Positions 17,210 to 27,366 are shown, counted from the first letter of the stretch. The stretch is DNA of 64,000 nt from Pedobacter frigiditerrae (GCF_032678705.1 NZ_JAVTSS010000001.1:2356001-2420000); one strand, 5' to 3'. A program made the numbers and translations. The notes: generated by a model not told the origin, from the letters alone.

Positions 17210-19228
17210 TTAGGCTAAAGCCCTAATGTTTTTCATCGCCTCGGTAACCGTACTTACTGGTAATTGACAAGTTTTATTTTTGCATACATAAATTTTGGTT
17301 TCCTGACTTTCTTTATCTTTTAATAATGGAAGTTCACTTTTCCCTCCACCCAATGCAATTTTATTAGGAATGTAAATATTGTTAAGCTCATTCTTTGCTT
17401 CACTTATATCAAAACCCATTATTGCAATTTCGTTGATGCCATGCACTTCATTTAGCAATTGCGTACACCAATTTGAATAAGCTGAGCCGTAGGCTTTTAT
17501 TCTTGGTAAAACCGATTTAAGCATAGCTGATGCTTTGTCTCGATAACTTTCATCATCAAAAAACAAACCTAATTTTTGAAGGTTTTGCGCCATAACAGAA
17601 TTAGATGCCGGAATTACATTATCCATTACTTCATGCTTGCGGGCAATTAACTCTTCGCCGTTACTAGCTGTATAAAAGAACATGTCATTCTCTTCGTCCT
17701 TAAAATTAAGCAGCACATAATTTGTTAACGATTTAGCTTCTTCCAACCAAACTTCATCGAAATCAACCTCGTATAAAGAGATTAAAGCTTCAATCATAAA
17801 TGCATAATCATCTAAAAAGCCTGGAATAGTTGCTTTTCCATTTTTATAGTTACGGTATAATCCTCCATCTGGAGTGACCATATTTTCTAAAATGAATTCA
17901 GCAGCTAGCTTTGCCCTATCGTAATACATCTCATAATCTAAAATTTGAGAAGTATCTGCCAAGGCTTTAATCATCATTGCATTCCAAGCGGTTAAACATT
18001 TATCATCTAATCCAGGTCGCACACGATTACTTCTTTCATCTAATAATTTAGCTTTCGCTAATGCCACTTTATCGTAAAGGGTTTCGATGTCTATATTATG
18101 TTTTTCTATGAATTCCTCATCAGTAGTTAGCTTTCTTAAAATATTGGTTTGTTCCTCTTCCCAATTTCCTTCTTCAGTAACATTGAAATATTCACCTATT
18201 AATGCTGCATCCTCACCAACAACTTTATCAAAAGTTACCTTATCCCACACATAAAACTTACCCTCCACTCCTTCACTATCTGCATCTAAGGCAGAATAAA
18301 ACAAGCCATTTTCTGCACTCATTTCCCTAAAAGCCCAATCAATGGTATCAATTATTATCTGTACAAATGGTTCATATTTTAAGCATTGATAAGCTTCTGC
18401 ATATAAACCAATCAGCTGTGCGTTATCATACAACATCTTCTCAAAGTGAGGAACGTGCCATTTATCATCTACTGAATACCTAGCAAAGCCACCTCCCACT
18501 TGATCGTAAATTCCGCCTTTTGCCATTTCTTCAAGTGTAGAACAAACCGCCATAAACGTAGCTTCATCGGGTGTCAAAAAACTATATCTTAATAAAAAGC
18601 TCCAATTATTCGGTAATGGAAATTTGGGTGACCTGTTATATCCGCCTCCATCTATATCAAAATGACGTTTCCAAGGTTCAATAATTTCCGTCAAATGCGA
18701 TTGAGCAAAAACAACTTCCTGGTCTGAAGAGATAACTTTTTCTGATTGTTGAATGCCTTCTGTTAATCGCTCTGCGTAATTTAATGCCTTTGCAGGTTCA
18801 TTTTTCCAGAGGTCTGAAACATTTAATAAAATACTTATCCAATCATTTTTTCTGAAGTAAGTACCACCATAAACTGGCCTTTGGTCTGGCAAGCAAATGG
18901 CATTCAATGGCCAACCTCCATTCCCATTCATCAGCTGTACGGCTAACATATAAATCTGGTCAATATCTGGTCGTTCCTCTCTATCTACTTTAATGCAAAC
19001 GAAATTTTTGTTCATCACTTCTGCCACTTCAAAGTCCTCAAAACTTTCATGTTCCATTACGTGGCACCAATGGCAAGCAGAATAACCTATACTTACTAAA
19101 ATTAATTTATTTTCTTTTTTAGCTTTTTCTAGTGCAGCTGGACCCCATTCGTACCATTCAACTGGGTTGTAAGCATGTTGCAATAAGTATGGAGATGAAG
19201 CGTGAATGAGGTTGTTGGGTTCTTGCAT
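17210..19228 (-). CDS. DUF255 thioredoxin-fold protein (YyaL/SPATA20 family)
   Basis: A 672-residue protein. Residues 1-170 form a thioredoxin-like domain opening with [23 protein letters not shown] and carrying CHWC at 52-55 in [14 protein letters not shown]. The remainder is an alpha/alpha toroid like that of N-acylglucosamine 2-epimerases, with [28 protein letters not shown] and [16 protein letters not shown] as family hallmarks. The family is widespread from bacteria to mammals; its biochemical role is unsettled. No signal peptide is visible, so it is likely cytoplasmic. The small coiled-coil gene follows directly. Confidence 0.92.
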   Translation of the reverse strand: MQEPNNLIHASSPYLLQHAYNPVEWYEWGPAALEKAKKENKLILVSIGYSACHWCHVMEHESFEDFEVAEVMNKNFVCIKVDREERPDIDQIYMLAVQLMNGNGGWPLNAICLPDQRPVYGGTYFRKNDWISILLNVSDLWKNEPAKALNYAERLTEGIQQSEKVISSDQEVVFAQSHLTEIIEPWKRHFDIDGGGYNRSPKFPLPNNWSFLLRYSFLTPDEATFMAVCSTLEEMAKGGIYDQVGGGFARYSVDDKWHVPHFEKMLYDNAQLIGLYAEAYQCLKYEPFVQIIIDTIDWAFREMSAENGLFYSALDADSEGVEGKFYVWDKVTFDKVVGEDAALIGEYFNVTEEGNWEEEQTNILRKLTTDEEFIEKHNIDIETLYDKVALAKAKLLDERSNRVRPGLDDKCLTAWNAMMIKALADTSQILDYEMYYDRAKLAAEFILENMVTPDGGLYRNYKNGKATIPGFLDDYAFMIEALISLYEVDFDEVWLEEAKSLTNYVLLNFKDEENDMFFYTASNGEELIARKHEVMDNVIPASNSVMAQNLQKLGLFFDDESYRDKASAMLKSVLPRIKAYGSAYSNWCTQLLNEVHGINEIAIMGFDISEAKNELNNIYIPNKIALGGGKSELPLLKDKESQETKIYVCKNKTCQLPVSTVTEAMKNIRALA

Positions 19229-19467
19229 GTGATGTAAGAGGTAAAATGGAAGATGGAAAATGTATGATTTCGTAAAGCTATAAATTATCTACAAACCTAT
19301 TTAGATTTAGTTTTTCATCTGGCTGTAATTTTGTAACTAAACGTTATAAAACGAATATGATTAATCTAATTATTGTGTGATTGAAAATCATGATGGTTTC
19401 TTTTTTATAATTAACTTTACCAGTAGAACATATCTCTATACTCAAATCGCAATACGCAATACCGATT

Positions 19468-20565
19468 ATGAAAATCACACATACAGAAATCTATCGTTTT
19501 AGCATTCCAATGGAGCCTTTTGTAATTGCAACTGGCACAATGCATTTTGCGCAAAATGTGTTGGTTAGAATTTATACTGATGCAGGCATTCATGGCGTTG
19601 GTGAGTGTTCAGCCTTTCCGATGATTGTTGGAGAGACCCAGGAGACTTGCATAGCGATGGCTAAGGATTTTGCACAAATCTTAAAAGGTAAAAATCCCTT
19701 AGAAATACCCGAAAGGATGCAAGATTTACTAGCTTATGCAGACCATAATGCAACTATTAAAAGTGCATTTGACATGGCGTTGTTTGATATTGCTGCAAAA
19801 AATGCAAAACTTCCTTTGTATAAATTTTTAGGTGGATATAAAAGAACCATCGAAACGGATATGACCATTGGTATTGATACACCTGAAGGAATGGCGCAAA
19901 CAGCACTTAAATATCAGAAAAATGGTTGTAGGATAATCAAGATTAAACTAGGTAAAAAAGTTCATGAAGATATTGAACGGGTAAAACAAATAAGAGCTGC
20001 CGTAGGCGATGAAATGATTTTACGTTTAGATGCCAATCAAGGTTGGAGTTTCGATGATGCGCTTTTTGCATTGGGCGAATTAGAATCTCAAAACATTGAA
20101 TTCTGCGAACAACCCATGAGAACTTGGTTTGATGACAAATTACCAGAATTGGCCTTAAACTCTCCTATTAAAATAATGGCTGATGAAAGCTGTTACAATC
20201 ATCACGATGCTAGAAAATTAATTAATAGCAAGGCTTGTGAATATTTGAATATCAAATTCGCCAAATCTGGTGGCATATTAGGTGCACAAAAAATTCACGA
20301 GGAAGCTTTACAACATGGTGTTAAATGTATGATTGGCAGCATGCTTGAAAGTAGAATCGCCTTGAGTGCCAACTTACATTTTGCCTTAGCCAGTGCCAAT
20401 GTTGTGTTTTTCGATTTAGATACTTGTTTACTTGGTCATTTAGTTGACCCCGTTGTTGGTGGATTAACCTACGACGGTTACTTCCTAGATGTTCCAGAAA
20501 CCATTGGTATTGGAGCAGATGCTGATGAAGATTTCTTAAAAACTTGTGAAAGTTGGATAATTTAA
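19468..20565 (+). CDS. Dipeptide epimerase (L-Ala-D/L-Glu epimerase-like, enolase superfamily)
   Basis: A 365-residue enzyme of the muconate-lactonizing subgroup of the enolase superfamily. The acid/base lysine is in KIK (158-160), metal ligands are Asp188 (LDANQGW), Glu214 (CEQPM) and Asp239 (ADES), and the opposite base is Lys263 (NIKFAKSGG). These match the residues of L-Ala-D/L-Glu epimerases, which invert the second residue of murein dipeptides so they can be reused. Related members epimerise other dipeptides, so the exact substrate is open. The gene stands alone and is followed by a repeat-rich gap. Confidence 0.9.
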   Translation: MKITHTEIYRFSIPMEPFVIATGTMHFAQNVLVRIYTDAGIHGVGECSAFPMIVGETQETCIAMAKDFAQILKGKNPLEIPERMQDLLAYADHNATIKSAFDMALFDIAAKNAKLPLYKFLGGYKRTIETDMTIGIDTPEGMAQTALKYQKNGCRIIKIKLGKKVHEDIERVKQIRAAVGDEMILRLDANQGWSFDDALFALGELESQNIEFCEQPMRTWFDDKLPELALNSPIKIMADESCYNHHDARKLINSKACEYLNIKFAKSGGILGAQKIHEEALQHGVKCMIGSMLESRIALSANLHFALASANVVFFDLDTCLLGHLVDPVVGGLTYDGYFLDVPETIGIGADADEDFLKTCESWII

Positions 20566-21104
20566 AAAGATATTAACCACAGATTTGCACACCTGCCTGC
20601 CGCAGACAAGAATAAACACAGATTTTAGGTTGCAGATAGTATCGAAAATCCTATCTGTGCCCATCCTTTTCATCTGTGGTTAGTTAGGATTCGTCATTGC
20701 GAGGGCCTGCTCCGATTTATCGGAGACCGATTTTTCATCGTCCGAAGCAATCTTTTTTCTTATTATGTCGCCATCATTATGAGAGATTGCTTCGCTTTGC
20801 TCGCAATGACGCTCAGGGTGCAGAACCAAACAAGCCTAACTTAATGACATTAACAGTAGGCTGAAAACACAGATTTCTAAGGCGAAATAATCAATCCAAA
20901 TCGCATAAATATTTAAAATCAGAGACTTTTAAACCAAATCTGTGCCTATCCATTTTATCTGTGGTTTAATTACTTAGCATTTTCGTCTAAGTAAAATTGG
21001 CGTTCGTCGATATTTACGAAGTTTTCGTATAAAAGTGCAATACACGGTGCAACTTTTTTTAATTGTGGTCGTCTTATCTACAAAAACCCACAAATCATTA
21101 TATT
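20566..21104. repeat. 539-nt intergenic repeat cluster
   Basis: No gene is seen. Two imperfect inverted repeats of the ACCACAGATT...ATCTGTGGTTT type lie at 20572-20682 and about 20868-20972. Between them is a REP-like family B element (20692-20812) that itself contains a nested palindrome at 20710-20725. A degenerate CCTGCCTGCCGCAG copy sits in the first inverted repeat at about 20596. The last 100 nt before the DUF2807 gene look like unique promoter-containing sequence. Confidence 0.65.
20692..20812. repeat. REP-like repeat, family B, with nested palindrome
   Basis: The arms are CGTCATTGCGAGGG and GCTCGCAATGACG with inner arms GAAGCAATC and GATTGCTTC. Compared with the copy at 56675-56763 it carries an additional CCTGCTCCGATTTATCGG-type palindrome between GAGGG and CGATTTTTCATCG. 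Confidence 0.75.
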
Positions 21105-21710
21105 ATGAAAACTTCAATCAAAACCATCATTGCAACAGGCTTTATCGCGTTAGCAATCACATCTTCAACAGTTTACGCAAACAACAACGTTGACCCAATT
21201 GTAACTATTAATGAGACAACTGTATCGGCAAGTGCTGTTAAGATTTCTTCTATTAACAAGTTAAATGTTAGTGGAAACGTAGAAGTAACTATTATACAAA
21301 ACTCAAAATCTAAGGTGTTATATACAAACGAAGGAAACGATGACGTTTCTGTTAAAAAAGTAGGTAGCTCTCTATATGTGAGTTCAAAAAATGGTCAAGC
21401 AGGGAAAATTACTATTTATGTAGATGACATCTATAGAATTGAAGCTTCTGGTGATGCTTATGTTGCAGCTAATAGCCAATTAAACTTAAAATATCTTCAA
21501 GTTTTTGTGTCTGATAAAGCAAATGTGAAATTAAATGCAAATACTGAGAGTTTATATACAACCGTTAAAGGTGCTTCTAAATTAGCTTTAAAAGGAAATA
21601 CAGATTTATATACAGTTGATATGGATAAATCTTCTAGAATTAGCCTAGATAGATTTAAATCTAAAAAAACAGAAATGAAATCTGATGTTTATGTTTCGAG
21701 TAGAGACTAA
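21105..21710 (+). CDS. DUF2807 (GIN domain) exported protein
   Basis: A 201-residue secreted protein with a signal peptide ending TVYAN (start at 21105 chosen because it opens the signal peptide; an upstream frame to 21063 is unlikely). The repeated strand pattern (KLNVSGNVEVTIIQ, VGSSLYVSS, IYRIEASGDAYVAAN, LYTTVKGASKLALKGN) is the beta-helical head-GIN domain known as DUF2807 or putative auto-transporter adhesin. These proteins are common in Bacteroidetes envelopes; the function is unknown. It is a shorter, single-domain member. Confidence 0.85.
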   Translation: MKTSIKTIIATGFIALAITSSTVYANNNVDPIVTINETTVSASAVKISSINKLNVSGNVEVTIIQNSKSKVLYTNEGNDDVSVKKVGSSLYVSSKNGQAGKITIYVDDIYRIEASGDAYVAANSQLNLKYLQVFVSDKANVKLNANTESLYTTVKGASKLALKGNTDLYTVDMDKSSRISLDRFKSKKTEMKSDVYVSSRD

Positions 21711-21728
21711 CAAACACCAAACAAATTG

Positions 21729-21759
21729 AAGGCCTATCAAAAAAATTGATAGGCTTTTT
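21729..21759. terminator. Terminator shared by the convergent DUF2807 and GH25 genes
   Basis: GCCTATCAA and TTGATAGGC form a perfect 9-bp stem followed by a T run, 20 nt after the DUF2807 stop codon; the GH25 gene ends at 21759 on the other strand. Confidence 0.85.
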
Positions 21760-22610
21760 TATTGAATCAAGATTTTAGAAAAAGCTAAGCTATCGCCGTT
21801 AAAAGCATTAAAATCTACTAGGTGATTAATTCCGTTGATTCTCGCTTTATCTGAATGTTGCCAAAATTTATAAGCATTGTTTGCTAGTTTTAGCTTAGGC
21901 TGATGGTAATGTGCCACCCAAAAAGGATAGTTATCATAGTATCCCAGTAAATGGTCCTTATAAAATCTAATACCCGAATAGATAATTGGTTTTACCTTGG
22001 TTTTCTCTTCAACCTGAATAATAAAGGCATTTAATTCTTTCCTCATTTTTTCTGGAGAAACACCATCTAAACTTTCTATATCTACAACAGGTGGTAAATC
22101 TCCTTTTTCGAAGCTGGCAGTTTGCAAGAAAAAATTGGCTTGCCATAAACCAGATCTTTTTGGTCTAAAAAAATGATAAGCACCAACTTTTATTCCTGCT
22201 TTAGGAGCTTCACGCCAATTACGCTGAAAATATGGATCTACACTTAATAAACCTTCTGTTGCTTTAATGAAGGCAAAAGTGATTTTCACATCATCATCTT
22301 CCATTGCCTTTACTTTTGTCCAATCTATTTTACCTTGATAATAAGAAACATCAATACCGTGAACTGTGTACTTCTTTGGAATTTTAATATCGAAGCTTTC
22401 GTAGGTTCTGTAATTTTTATCTTCGTTTGGATGGCGTATCCAAAACCAAGCAGATGAAGCTACTTTTAACACATAACCATAATAAAATGGAGAAAGTAAA
22501 ACCAATAATATTCCAGCAATCGCTATTCTCCATTTTGTGGTGTTGGATTTATTTATCTTTTTACGAACTGTAGGCTTTCTTGTTGTTGGCTTTCTCTTTA
22601 TTGGAGGCAT
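21759..22610 (-). CDS. GH25 lysozyme-like muramidase, membrane-anchored
   Basis: A 283-residue protein with a basic N-terminus (RKPTTRKPTVRKKINK), one membrane span at about 27-50 and a glycoside hydrolase 25 domain at about 82-280. HGIDVSYYQGKIDW supplies Asp87 at the barrel mouth; TFAFIKATEG, GAYHFFRP and PPVVDIESLDG provide the acidic active-site residues of the family. It should cut the N-acetylmuramic acid to N-acetylglucosamine bond in peptidoglycan and acts on the periplasmic side of the inner membrane. A near-consensus CAAATTTG box sits 3 nt before the ATG. Confidence 0.92.
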   Translation of the reverse strand: MPPIKRKPTTRKPTVRKKINKSNTTKWRIAIAGILLVLLSPFYYGYVLKVASSAWFWIRHPNEDKNYRTYESFDIKIPKKYTVHGIDVSYYQGKIDWTKVKAMEDDDVKITFAFIKATEGLLSVDPYFQRNWREAPKAGIKVGAYHFFRPKRSGLWQANFFLQTASFEKGDLPPVVDIESLDGVSPEKMRKELNAFIIQVEEKTKVKPIIYSGIRFYKDHLLGYYDNYPFWVAHYHQPKLKLANNAYKFWQHSDKARINGINHLVDFNAFNGDSLAFSKILIQ

Positions 22611-22773
22611 TTACAAATTTGGTAAAAATTTACAGGTTAAAACGAATTGATTACGGATGAAATTTAATTTAACAATCGGTTTTAAAGGTTTATATTCGTT
22701 ATGAATGATTAAGGACGAAATAGAGTTGCACAAAGTAGCGACTTATGTGTAATGTTAAGATGGCAAATAAAAA

Positions 22774-23448
22774 ATGAAAAAACTGCTAACAATTGGAATA
22801 CTATCGCTCTTTTTTGGCTGTATTGAAACCGAAAAAAAATCTGCTACTCTTTGGAAGACAATCGAATTCGGCGATTACATATTTGACTTCCCGCCAGATT
22901 ATAAATTAATTGAAGAAAATGGTATTGACTCTTATGTTGGAAAAATTAAAGGAAATGATATGTATTTTGAGTTTGATTTTGGCTTTTACTCAACCCATTT
23001 TGAACAAACAATTGAAGAATACTTAAAAGAAGGAAATTGGCGTGCCTCTCTTCCTCTTCAATTAATGAAAGACAATATTACTTACGATGATACAAATATG
23101 CCCAAGGTAGAAATCATAAATATTCGACCAGTAAACGCAAAAGATAATTTAAGACAAAATAAATATGACTTTATCGCGGAATGTAAGCATAATAAGAAAA
23201 ATTTTAATTATCCTATATCAATCCCTGACGACATCAAAGAGCAAAATTTCAGAATTGACACCATTAAAAACGTATATAGAAAGATTGTATTCTCTAATGA
23301 TACAAAAAATGGAATTACCGGTATTTATTTGGCAAAGATAGGAGGAGCCAAAGCATTAGCGTTGTTAACGAGCAATCTGACTAAGGACCAACAGAAAACT
23401 GCCTTAAAAATTTTCGAAACAGGAAGGTTAAAAATTTTAAATAAATAA
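22774..23448 (+). CDS. Putative lipoprotein, unknown function
   Basis: A 224-residue protein with lipoprotein signal MKKLLTIGILSLFFGC (Cys16). The mature part starts with TLWKTIEFGDYIFDFPPDYKLIEENGIDSYVG, a layout often seen in small Bacteroidetes lipoproteins that look like PsbP/MOG1-type folds, but the similarity is too weak to name. There is no catalytic motif. It is the first of three consecutive small plus-strand genes with lipid anchors or membrane spans and long, AT-rich spacers. Confidence 0.7.
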   Translation: MKKLLTIGILSLFFGCIETEKKSATLWKTIEFGDYIFDFPPDYKLIEENGIDSYVGKIKGNDMYFEFDFGFYSTHFEQTIEEYLKEGNWRASLPLQLMKDNITYDDTNMPKVEIINIRPVNAKDNLRQNKYDFIAECKHNKKNFNYPISIPDDIKEQNFRIDTIKNVYRKIVFSNDTKNGITGIYLAKIGGAKALALLTSNLTKDQQKTALKIFETGRLKILNK

Positions 23449-23636
23449 GCACTACACATAACAGTAGCTTTTCAAAATTTCGGGCGACAAGCGCTATGCA
23501 AATTCAGTAATTATTTATTAAGTTACTGCTGCGGATAATTGCGGTAAGTAAAATCAAAAATTTGCAAAGCCCCACCGTTATCACTAAACCTAACAAAACA
23601 ACAATCAAAAATTTTAAACTGCTACCAATCAATAAA

Positions 23637-24101
23637 ATGAATATTATAGAGTTAAACAACAAACAAATCAATTCTACTGACAATAAACAAAGCAAGATCT
23701 ATGCTCAGTTTGGAGAATTGTTAAACGAATTAAGAAAAAGAGAAGCGCCTGAAAATATTGAAAAATCAGTAAATGACTTTGTTGATGAAATAAATTCTTC
23801 AACACTTACGGGAAATCAACTCACAAAACTTATAACACAAAAACAAACTTCACTTTTAAAACAAATTGAAAAAGAACTTAAGGTTGTTCCGAAAAACTAT
23901 TACAGAAATTTGTGGATGTTATTTGGGTTTACAGGAATTGGTTTACCAATAGGAGTAGCATTTGGATTAAGCATCGGAAATATAGGTTTATTGGGAATAG
24001 GTTTACCAATCGGTATGGCTATCGGACTTGCTATTGGTGCTTCATTGGACAAAAAAGCTTTAACGCAAGGACGACAATTAAATATTGAAATAAAAAATTA
24101 G
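23637..24101 (+). CDS. Small membrane protein with duplicated glycine-zipper segment
   Basis: A 154-residue protein read from the ATG at 23637. Residues 1-95 are charged and helical (MNIIELNNKQINSTDNKQSK and so on), and residues 105-140 hold two hydrophobic segments. These contain a near-exact internal repeat, GIGLPIGVAFGLSIG and GIGLPIGMAIGLAIG, with Gly every fourth residue. Glycine zippers of this kind pack helices in membranes and occur in pore-forming or membrane-remodelling proteins, but no family is recognised. It lies between two putative lipoprotein genes. Confidence 0.6.
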   Translation: MNIIELNNKQINSTDNKQSKIYAQFGELLNELRKREAPENIEKSVNDFVDEINSSTLTGNQLTKLITQKQTSLLKQIEKELKVVPKNYYRNLWMLFGFTGIGLPIGVAFGLSIGNIGLLGIGLPIGMAIGLAIGASLDKKALTQGRQLNIEIKN

Positions 24102-24158
24102 CTTTGATTTAGAAATAGAAAGCTAGACCTAAATCAATAGCTAATAAAATCGATTTTT

Positions 24159-24503
24159 ATGAAATGGACATTTCTGATTGTTGTTTTTTTCATTCTGGCT
24201 TGCAATAGACAAATAAAATTTGACAAGAAGGATTGGGCAACTAGAGAAGATATGTTCCCTTGTGCTTGCCGGGAATTTATGGTTGAAGACTTAAAGAAAA
24301 ATTATAAACTGACTGGAATTAGTGAAAAACAATTAATAAAACTGTTAGGCAAACCTGACTTAATCGATACCTCAATTATTTCATATGAATTAATAGTGGA
24401 TTATGGATATGATATTGACCCAATTTATATAAAATCATTAGATTTCAAAGTTGACTCTAACAAAAACGTAATAAATTTTGAAATAAAGGAGTGGAAAAAA
24501 TAA
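24159..24503 (+). CDS. Small putative lipoprotein, unknown function
   Basis: A 114-residue protein with lipoprotein signal MKWTFLIVVFFILAC (Cys15). It contains a close Cys pair (FPCACREFM) and a segment ISEKQLIKLLGKPDLID that recalls the start of SmpA/BamE-like domains, where a helix precedes LGxPd. The C-terminal strands (IKSLDFKVDSNKNVINFEI) also fit that fold. This is a weak structural resemblance only. It lies 57 nt after the glycine-zipper gene. Confidence 0.6.
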   Translation: MKWTFLIVVFFILACNRQIKFDKKDWATREDMFPCACREFMVEDLKKNYKLTGISEKQLIKLLGKPDLIDTSIISYELIVDYGYDIDPIYIKSLDFKVDSNKNVINFEIKEWKK

Positions 24504-24573
24504 AGGAATATAATGGCTTTTTAAAGGCATTAAGGCAATCTTATTAATTTAATTTTTGGTTCTCTGTCCTTAA

Positions 24574-24669
24574 CGTCATTGCGAGGCACGAAGCAATCTC
24601 TCTTGCAATGGGGCATAATAAAGAAAGGAGATTGCTTCGGACGATGAAAAATCGATCCTCGCAATGACG
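24574..24669. repeat. REP-like repeat, family B (paired, no nested palindrome)
   Basis: CGTCATTGCGAGGCACGAAG at one end and CGATCCTCGCAATGACG at the other, with GAAGCAATCTC/GAGATTGCTTC inner arms. It has the same plan as 20692-20812 and 56675-56763. Confidence 0.75.
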
Positions 24670-24749
24670 AATCTTCTTAACTTAAACTTATTGCCCTATG
24701 GTGCGAGCTGCAGCACCTATGAAAAACTGAACATTCATTTACAAAAAAA

Positions 24750-24783
24750 AAATCCCTGTATAGCAAGCTAACCAGGGATTTTC
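24750..24783 (-). terminator. Terminator of the M20 dipeptidase gene
   Basis: AAATCCCTG and CCAGGGATTT pair around a short loop with an A run on the plus strand (T run on the minus strand), directly after the dipeptidase stop codon. Confidence 0.75.
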
Positions 24784-24801
24784 ATATCAAACGAATTATT
24801 G

Positions 24802-26172
24802 CTATTTACTCAATTCAGCAAAATATTTATGGAACAATGGCAAAGTTTCAATGCCTTTGTAATAATTGTAAATATCATATTTCTCGTTAGGAGAATGTAA
24901 GGCATCGCTATCTAAACCAAAGCCAAAAAGCACAGATTTAATCCCTAAAACATCTTCAAACAAGGCTACGATAGGAATACTTCCACCACCTCTTGTTGGA
25001 ATTGGCTTTTTACCAAAGCTATCTAAAATTGCTTTTTCTGCAGCACGATAAGCAACACTATCAGTTGGCGTAACAACAGGTTCGCCGCCATGATGTGGGG
25101 TAACTTTAACCTTTACATAATCTGGTGCAATGCTTTCGAAATGTTTAGTGAAAATTTCAGCTATTTCATCAGAATTTTGGTTAGGCACCAAACGCATAGA
25201 TATTTTAGCATTTGCCTTACTTGGCAAAACGGTTTTAGCACCTTCGCCAATGTAACCACTCCAAATACCGTTAACCTCTAAAGTTGGTCTTGTACCCGTA
25301 CGCTCTAAAGTACTGTAACCTTTTTCGCCCCAATCAGCTTTAATTTCTAAGTCTTCTTTATATTCTGTTAAGTCAAAAGGCGCTTCATTTAAGGCTTTCT
25401 TTTCTGCATCTGTTAATTCTACTACTTTATCATAAAATGCAGGAATAGTGATGTGGTTATTTTCATCGTGTAAAGAAGCAATCATTTTACATAAAATTGT
25501 TGCAGGATTGGCCACTGCACCACCATAAACACCAGAGTGTAAATCGCGGTTTGGACCAACAACTTCTACTTCCATATACGCTAAACCACGTAAACCAGTC
25601 TCAATTGAAGGGTTTTCCATACTAATCATAGAAGTATCAGAAATTAAAACTACGTCTGCTTTTAATCGTTCTGCATTTGCATTAACAAAAATACCCAAGT
25701 TTGCTGAACCTACTTCCTCCTCACCTTCAATCATGAACTTAACGTTACAAGCTAAAGTGTTGGTTTTCATCATCAACTCAAAAGCTTTAACGTGCATATA
25801 AAACTGACCTTTATCATCACAAGCGCCACGAGCATAGATTTTTCCATCACGAACTGTTGGTTCAAATGGAGGAGTTTTCCATAATTCTAACGGATCTGCA
25901 GGTTGAACATCATAATGACCATAAATCAACACTGTTGGCAAATTGGCATCAATTAATTTCTCTCCATAAACAATGGGATAACCAGCCGTTTCACAAATTT
26001 CAACTTTATCAGCTCCAGCATCCTTTAGTTTTTGAGCTACAAAATCGGCTGTTTTTAATACATCGTTTTTATATTTAGGATCAGCACTAACCGATGGAAA
26101 ACGCAATAATTCAAACAACTCATCTAAAAAGCGTTGTTTATTCTCCTCAACATATTTCTTGATTTCTTGCAT
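24802..26172 (-). CDS. M20 family dipeptidase (zinc metallopeptidase)
   Basis: A 456-residue cytoplasmic enzyme. First zinc ligands are in YGHYDVQPAD (His86, Asp88), the bridging Asp is in RGACDDKG (Asp119) and the general base is in EGEEEVGS (Glu151 or 152). The inserted dimerisation (lid) domain spans about 200-340 with EVVGPNRDLHSGVYGGAVANP. Length and motifs fit the carnosinase-like M20A/F dipeptidases that hydrolyse short peptides. A TATATTTG box at 26190-26197 is 18 nt upstream of the start. Confidence 0.93.
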   Translation of the reverse strand: MQEIKKYVEENKQRFLDELFELLRFPSVSADPKYKNDVLKTADFVAQKLKDAGADKVEICETAGYPIVYGEKLIDANLPTVLIYGHYDVQPADPLELWKTPPFEPTVRDGKIYARGACDDKGQFYMHVKAFELMMKTNTLACNVKFMIEGEEEVGSANLGIFVNANAERLKADVVLISDTSMISMENPSIETGLRGLAYMEVEVVGPNRDLHSGVYGGAVANPATILCKMIASLHDENNHITIPAFYDKVVELTDAEKKALNEAPFDLTEYKEDLEIKADWGEKGYSTLERTGTRPTLEVNGIWSGYIGEGAKTVLPSKANAKISMRLVPNQNSDEIAEIFTKHFESIAPDYVKVKVTPHHGGEPVVTPTDSVAYRAAEKAILDSFGKKPIPTRGGGSIPIVALFEDVLGIKSVLFGFGLDSDALHSPNEKYDIYNYYKGIETLPLFHKYFAELSK

Positions 26173-26189
26173 AACATATTTATTTTAGG

Positions 26190-26197
26190 CAAATATA
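26190..26197 (-). promoter_or_regulatory. -7 box TATATTTG for the M20 dipeptidase
   Basis: An exact TAnnTTTG on the minus strand lies 17 nt before the ATG at 26172. Confidence 0.45.
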
Positions 26198-26295
26198 GGT
26201 TTTTCAATAAAAGCATTGCGAAAACAATATGACCAAAAATTTGTAAACAAACTTTAACTAAAAGCAAATCAAGCTTATAAATAACATATAATATT

Positions 26296-26303
26296 TATAT
26301 TTG
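26296..26303 (+). promoter_or_regulatory. -7 box TATATTTG for the GDSL hydrolase
   Basis: An exact TAnnTTTG match lies 41 nt before the ATG at 26345. Confidence 0.45.
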
Positions 26304-26344
26304 TAGCTGGTTAGCTCTATTATGCGCTAGAAAATATTTTAAGG

Positions 26345-27307
26345 ATGAGATTTCGGGCATTAGCGCTATGCTTTGCACTTTTATTAGGTTTTTCTATACA
26401 TTCCTCGGCCCAAATTACAGGTGCGAGCTGTCCAGAATCTGCCAAATTTTATTCGAGAGATAGCGTAAATGTAATCACTTTTGGAGCTAGTACAGTTGCA
26501 GGCGTAAATGGCTTAGATTTCCAAACTTATTTAACCACCAATTTTCTTAATTGCTATACCAATAAAACCGTTAATATTCAGAAATACGGGGTCTTTGGCG
26601 AGACAACCACAAAAGGATTAGCACGCATAGACAATGCAATAGCTTACAAAACTGGTTTTATTGTAATTTTAATGGGAGCAAACGATGCGTTGGAAATAGA
26701 GGCTGGCCGACAAAAAATTGCAGAAACTGAAGCCAGCATGAGAACGCTTATTGTTAAATCGCTTAACCAGAATTTAGTTCCTATAGTTTGTACCATTCAG
26801 AATTTTGATGACAGAACAGATGCTCGATTAAGAAGAGTAAATTTGCAAGTGCTAAACATTAACAATTTATATAAAAAACTAGTTAAGGAATATGGTATTT
26901 ATCTAGCTGATGTTAATGCTGTAATTCGCAGAGATTTTTCGCTTTATCAAGATATCGTACATCCTAATGCTCGTGGGAATAGGCTAATTAGTTTTGTGCT
27001 TTTTGATGTGATTAATAAAATTATTGCAGAACGATTTTTAGAATTCACCCTGACTCAGAACTATCCAAATCCTGGTAGAGAGAGAACTTCTATAGATATT
27101 GTAATGCCAGAAGCTGATAAAGTAGAACTTAAAATTTACAACCTTCAAGGTAATGTAGTGCAAACCGTATTAAATGAATATTTAAATACTGGCAAACATA
27201 CCATTGAACTTAATCTAAGCCTCTTATCACCAGGCGTATACATCTATAGACTTGTCTCTTTATCAGGATTGCATACCGCAACAAGAAAAATGCTTGTTGT
27301 GCGCTAA
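26345..27307 (+). CDS. SGNH/GDSL hydrolase with type IX secretion sorting domain
   Basis: A 320-residue exported protein. After the signal peptide (ending SSAQ) the SGNH domain covers about 40-225: block I is TFGASTVAG with Ser49 (Ala replaces the usual Asp of GDS), block III is MGANDALE and block V is DIVHPNARGN. The last 85 residues begin LTQNYPNPG and end GVYIYRLVSLSGLHTATRKMLVVR, the standard type A C-terminal sorting domain recognised by the type IX secretion system. The esterase or lipase is therefore expected at the cell surface or outside. Substrate is unknown. Confidence 0.9.
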   Translation: MRFRALALCFALLLGFSIHSSAQITGASCPESAKFYSRDSVNVITFGASTVAGVNGLDFQTYLTTNFLNCYTNKTVNIQKYGVFGETTTKGLARIDNAIAYKTGFIVILMGANDALEIEAGRQKIAETEASMRTLIVKSLNQNLVPIVCTIQNFDDRTDARLRRVNLQVLNINNLYKKLVKEYGIYLADVNAVIRRDFSLYQDIVHPNARGNRLISFVLFDVINKIIAERFLEFTLTQNYPNPGRERTSIDIVMPEADKVELKIYNLQGNVVQTVLNEYLNTGKHTIELNLSLLSPGVYIYRLVSLSGLHTATRKMLVVR

Positions 27308-27366
27308 GCGCATTGCGAATATCTATTCTTCATCGCTATATTAGTAACAAATCTAAACAACAATTT

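Noticed and set aside
20590..20830. Possible CRISPR-like array because of repeated words
   Set aside because: Repeats are of different families, irregularly spaced and palindromic; no cas genes are present.
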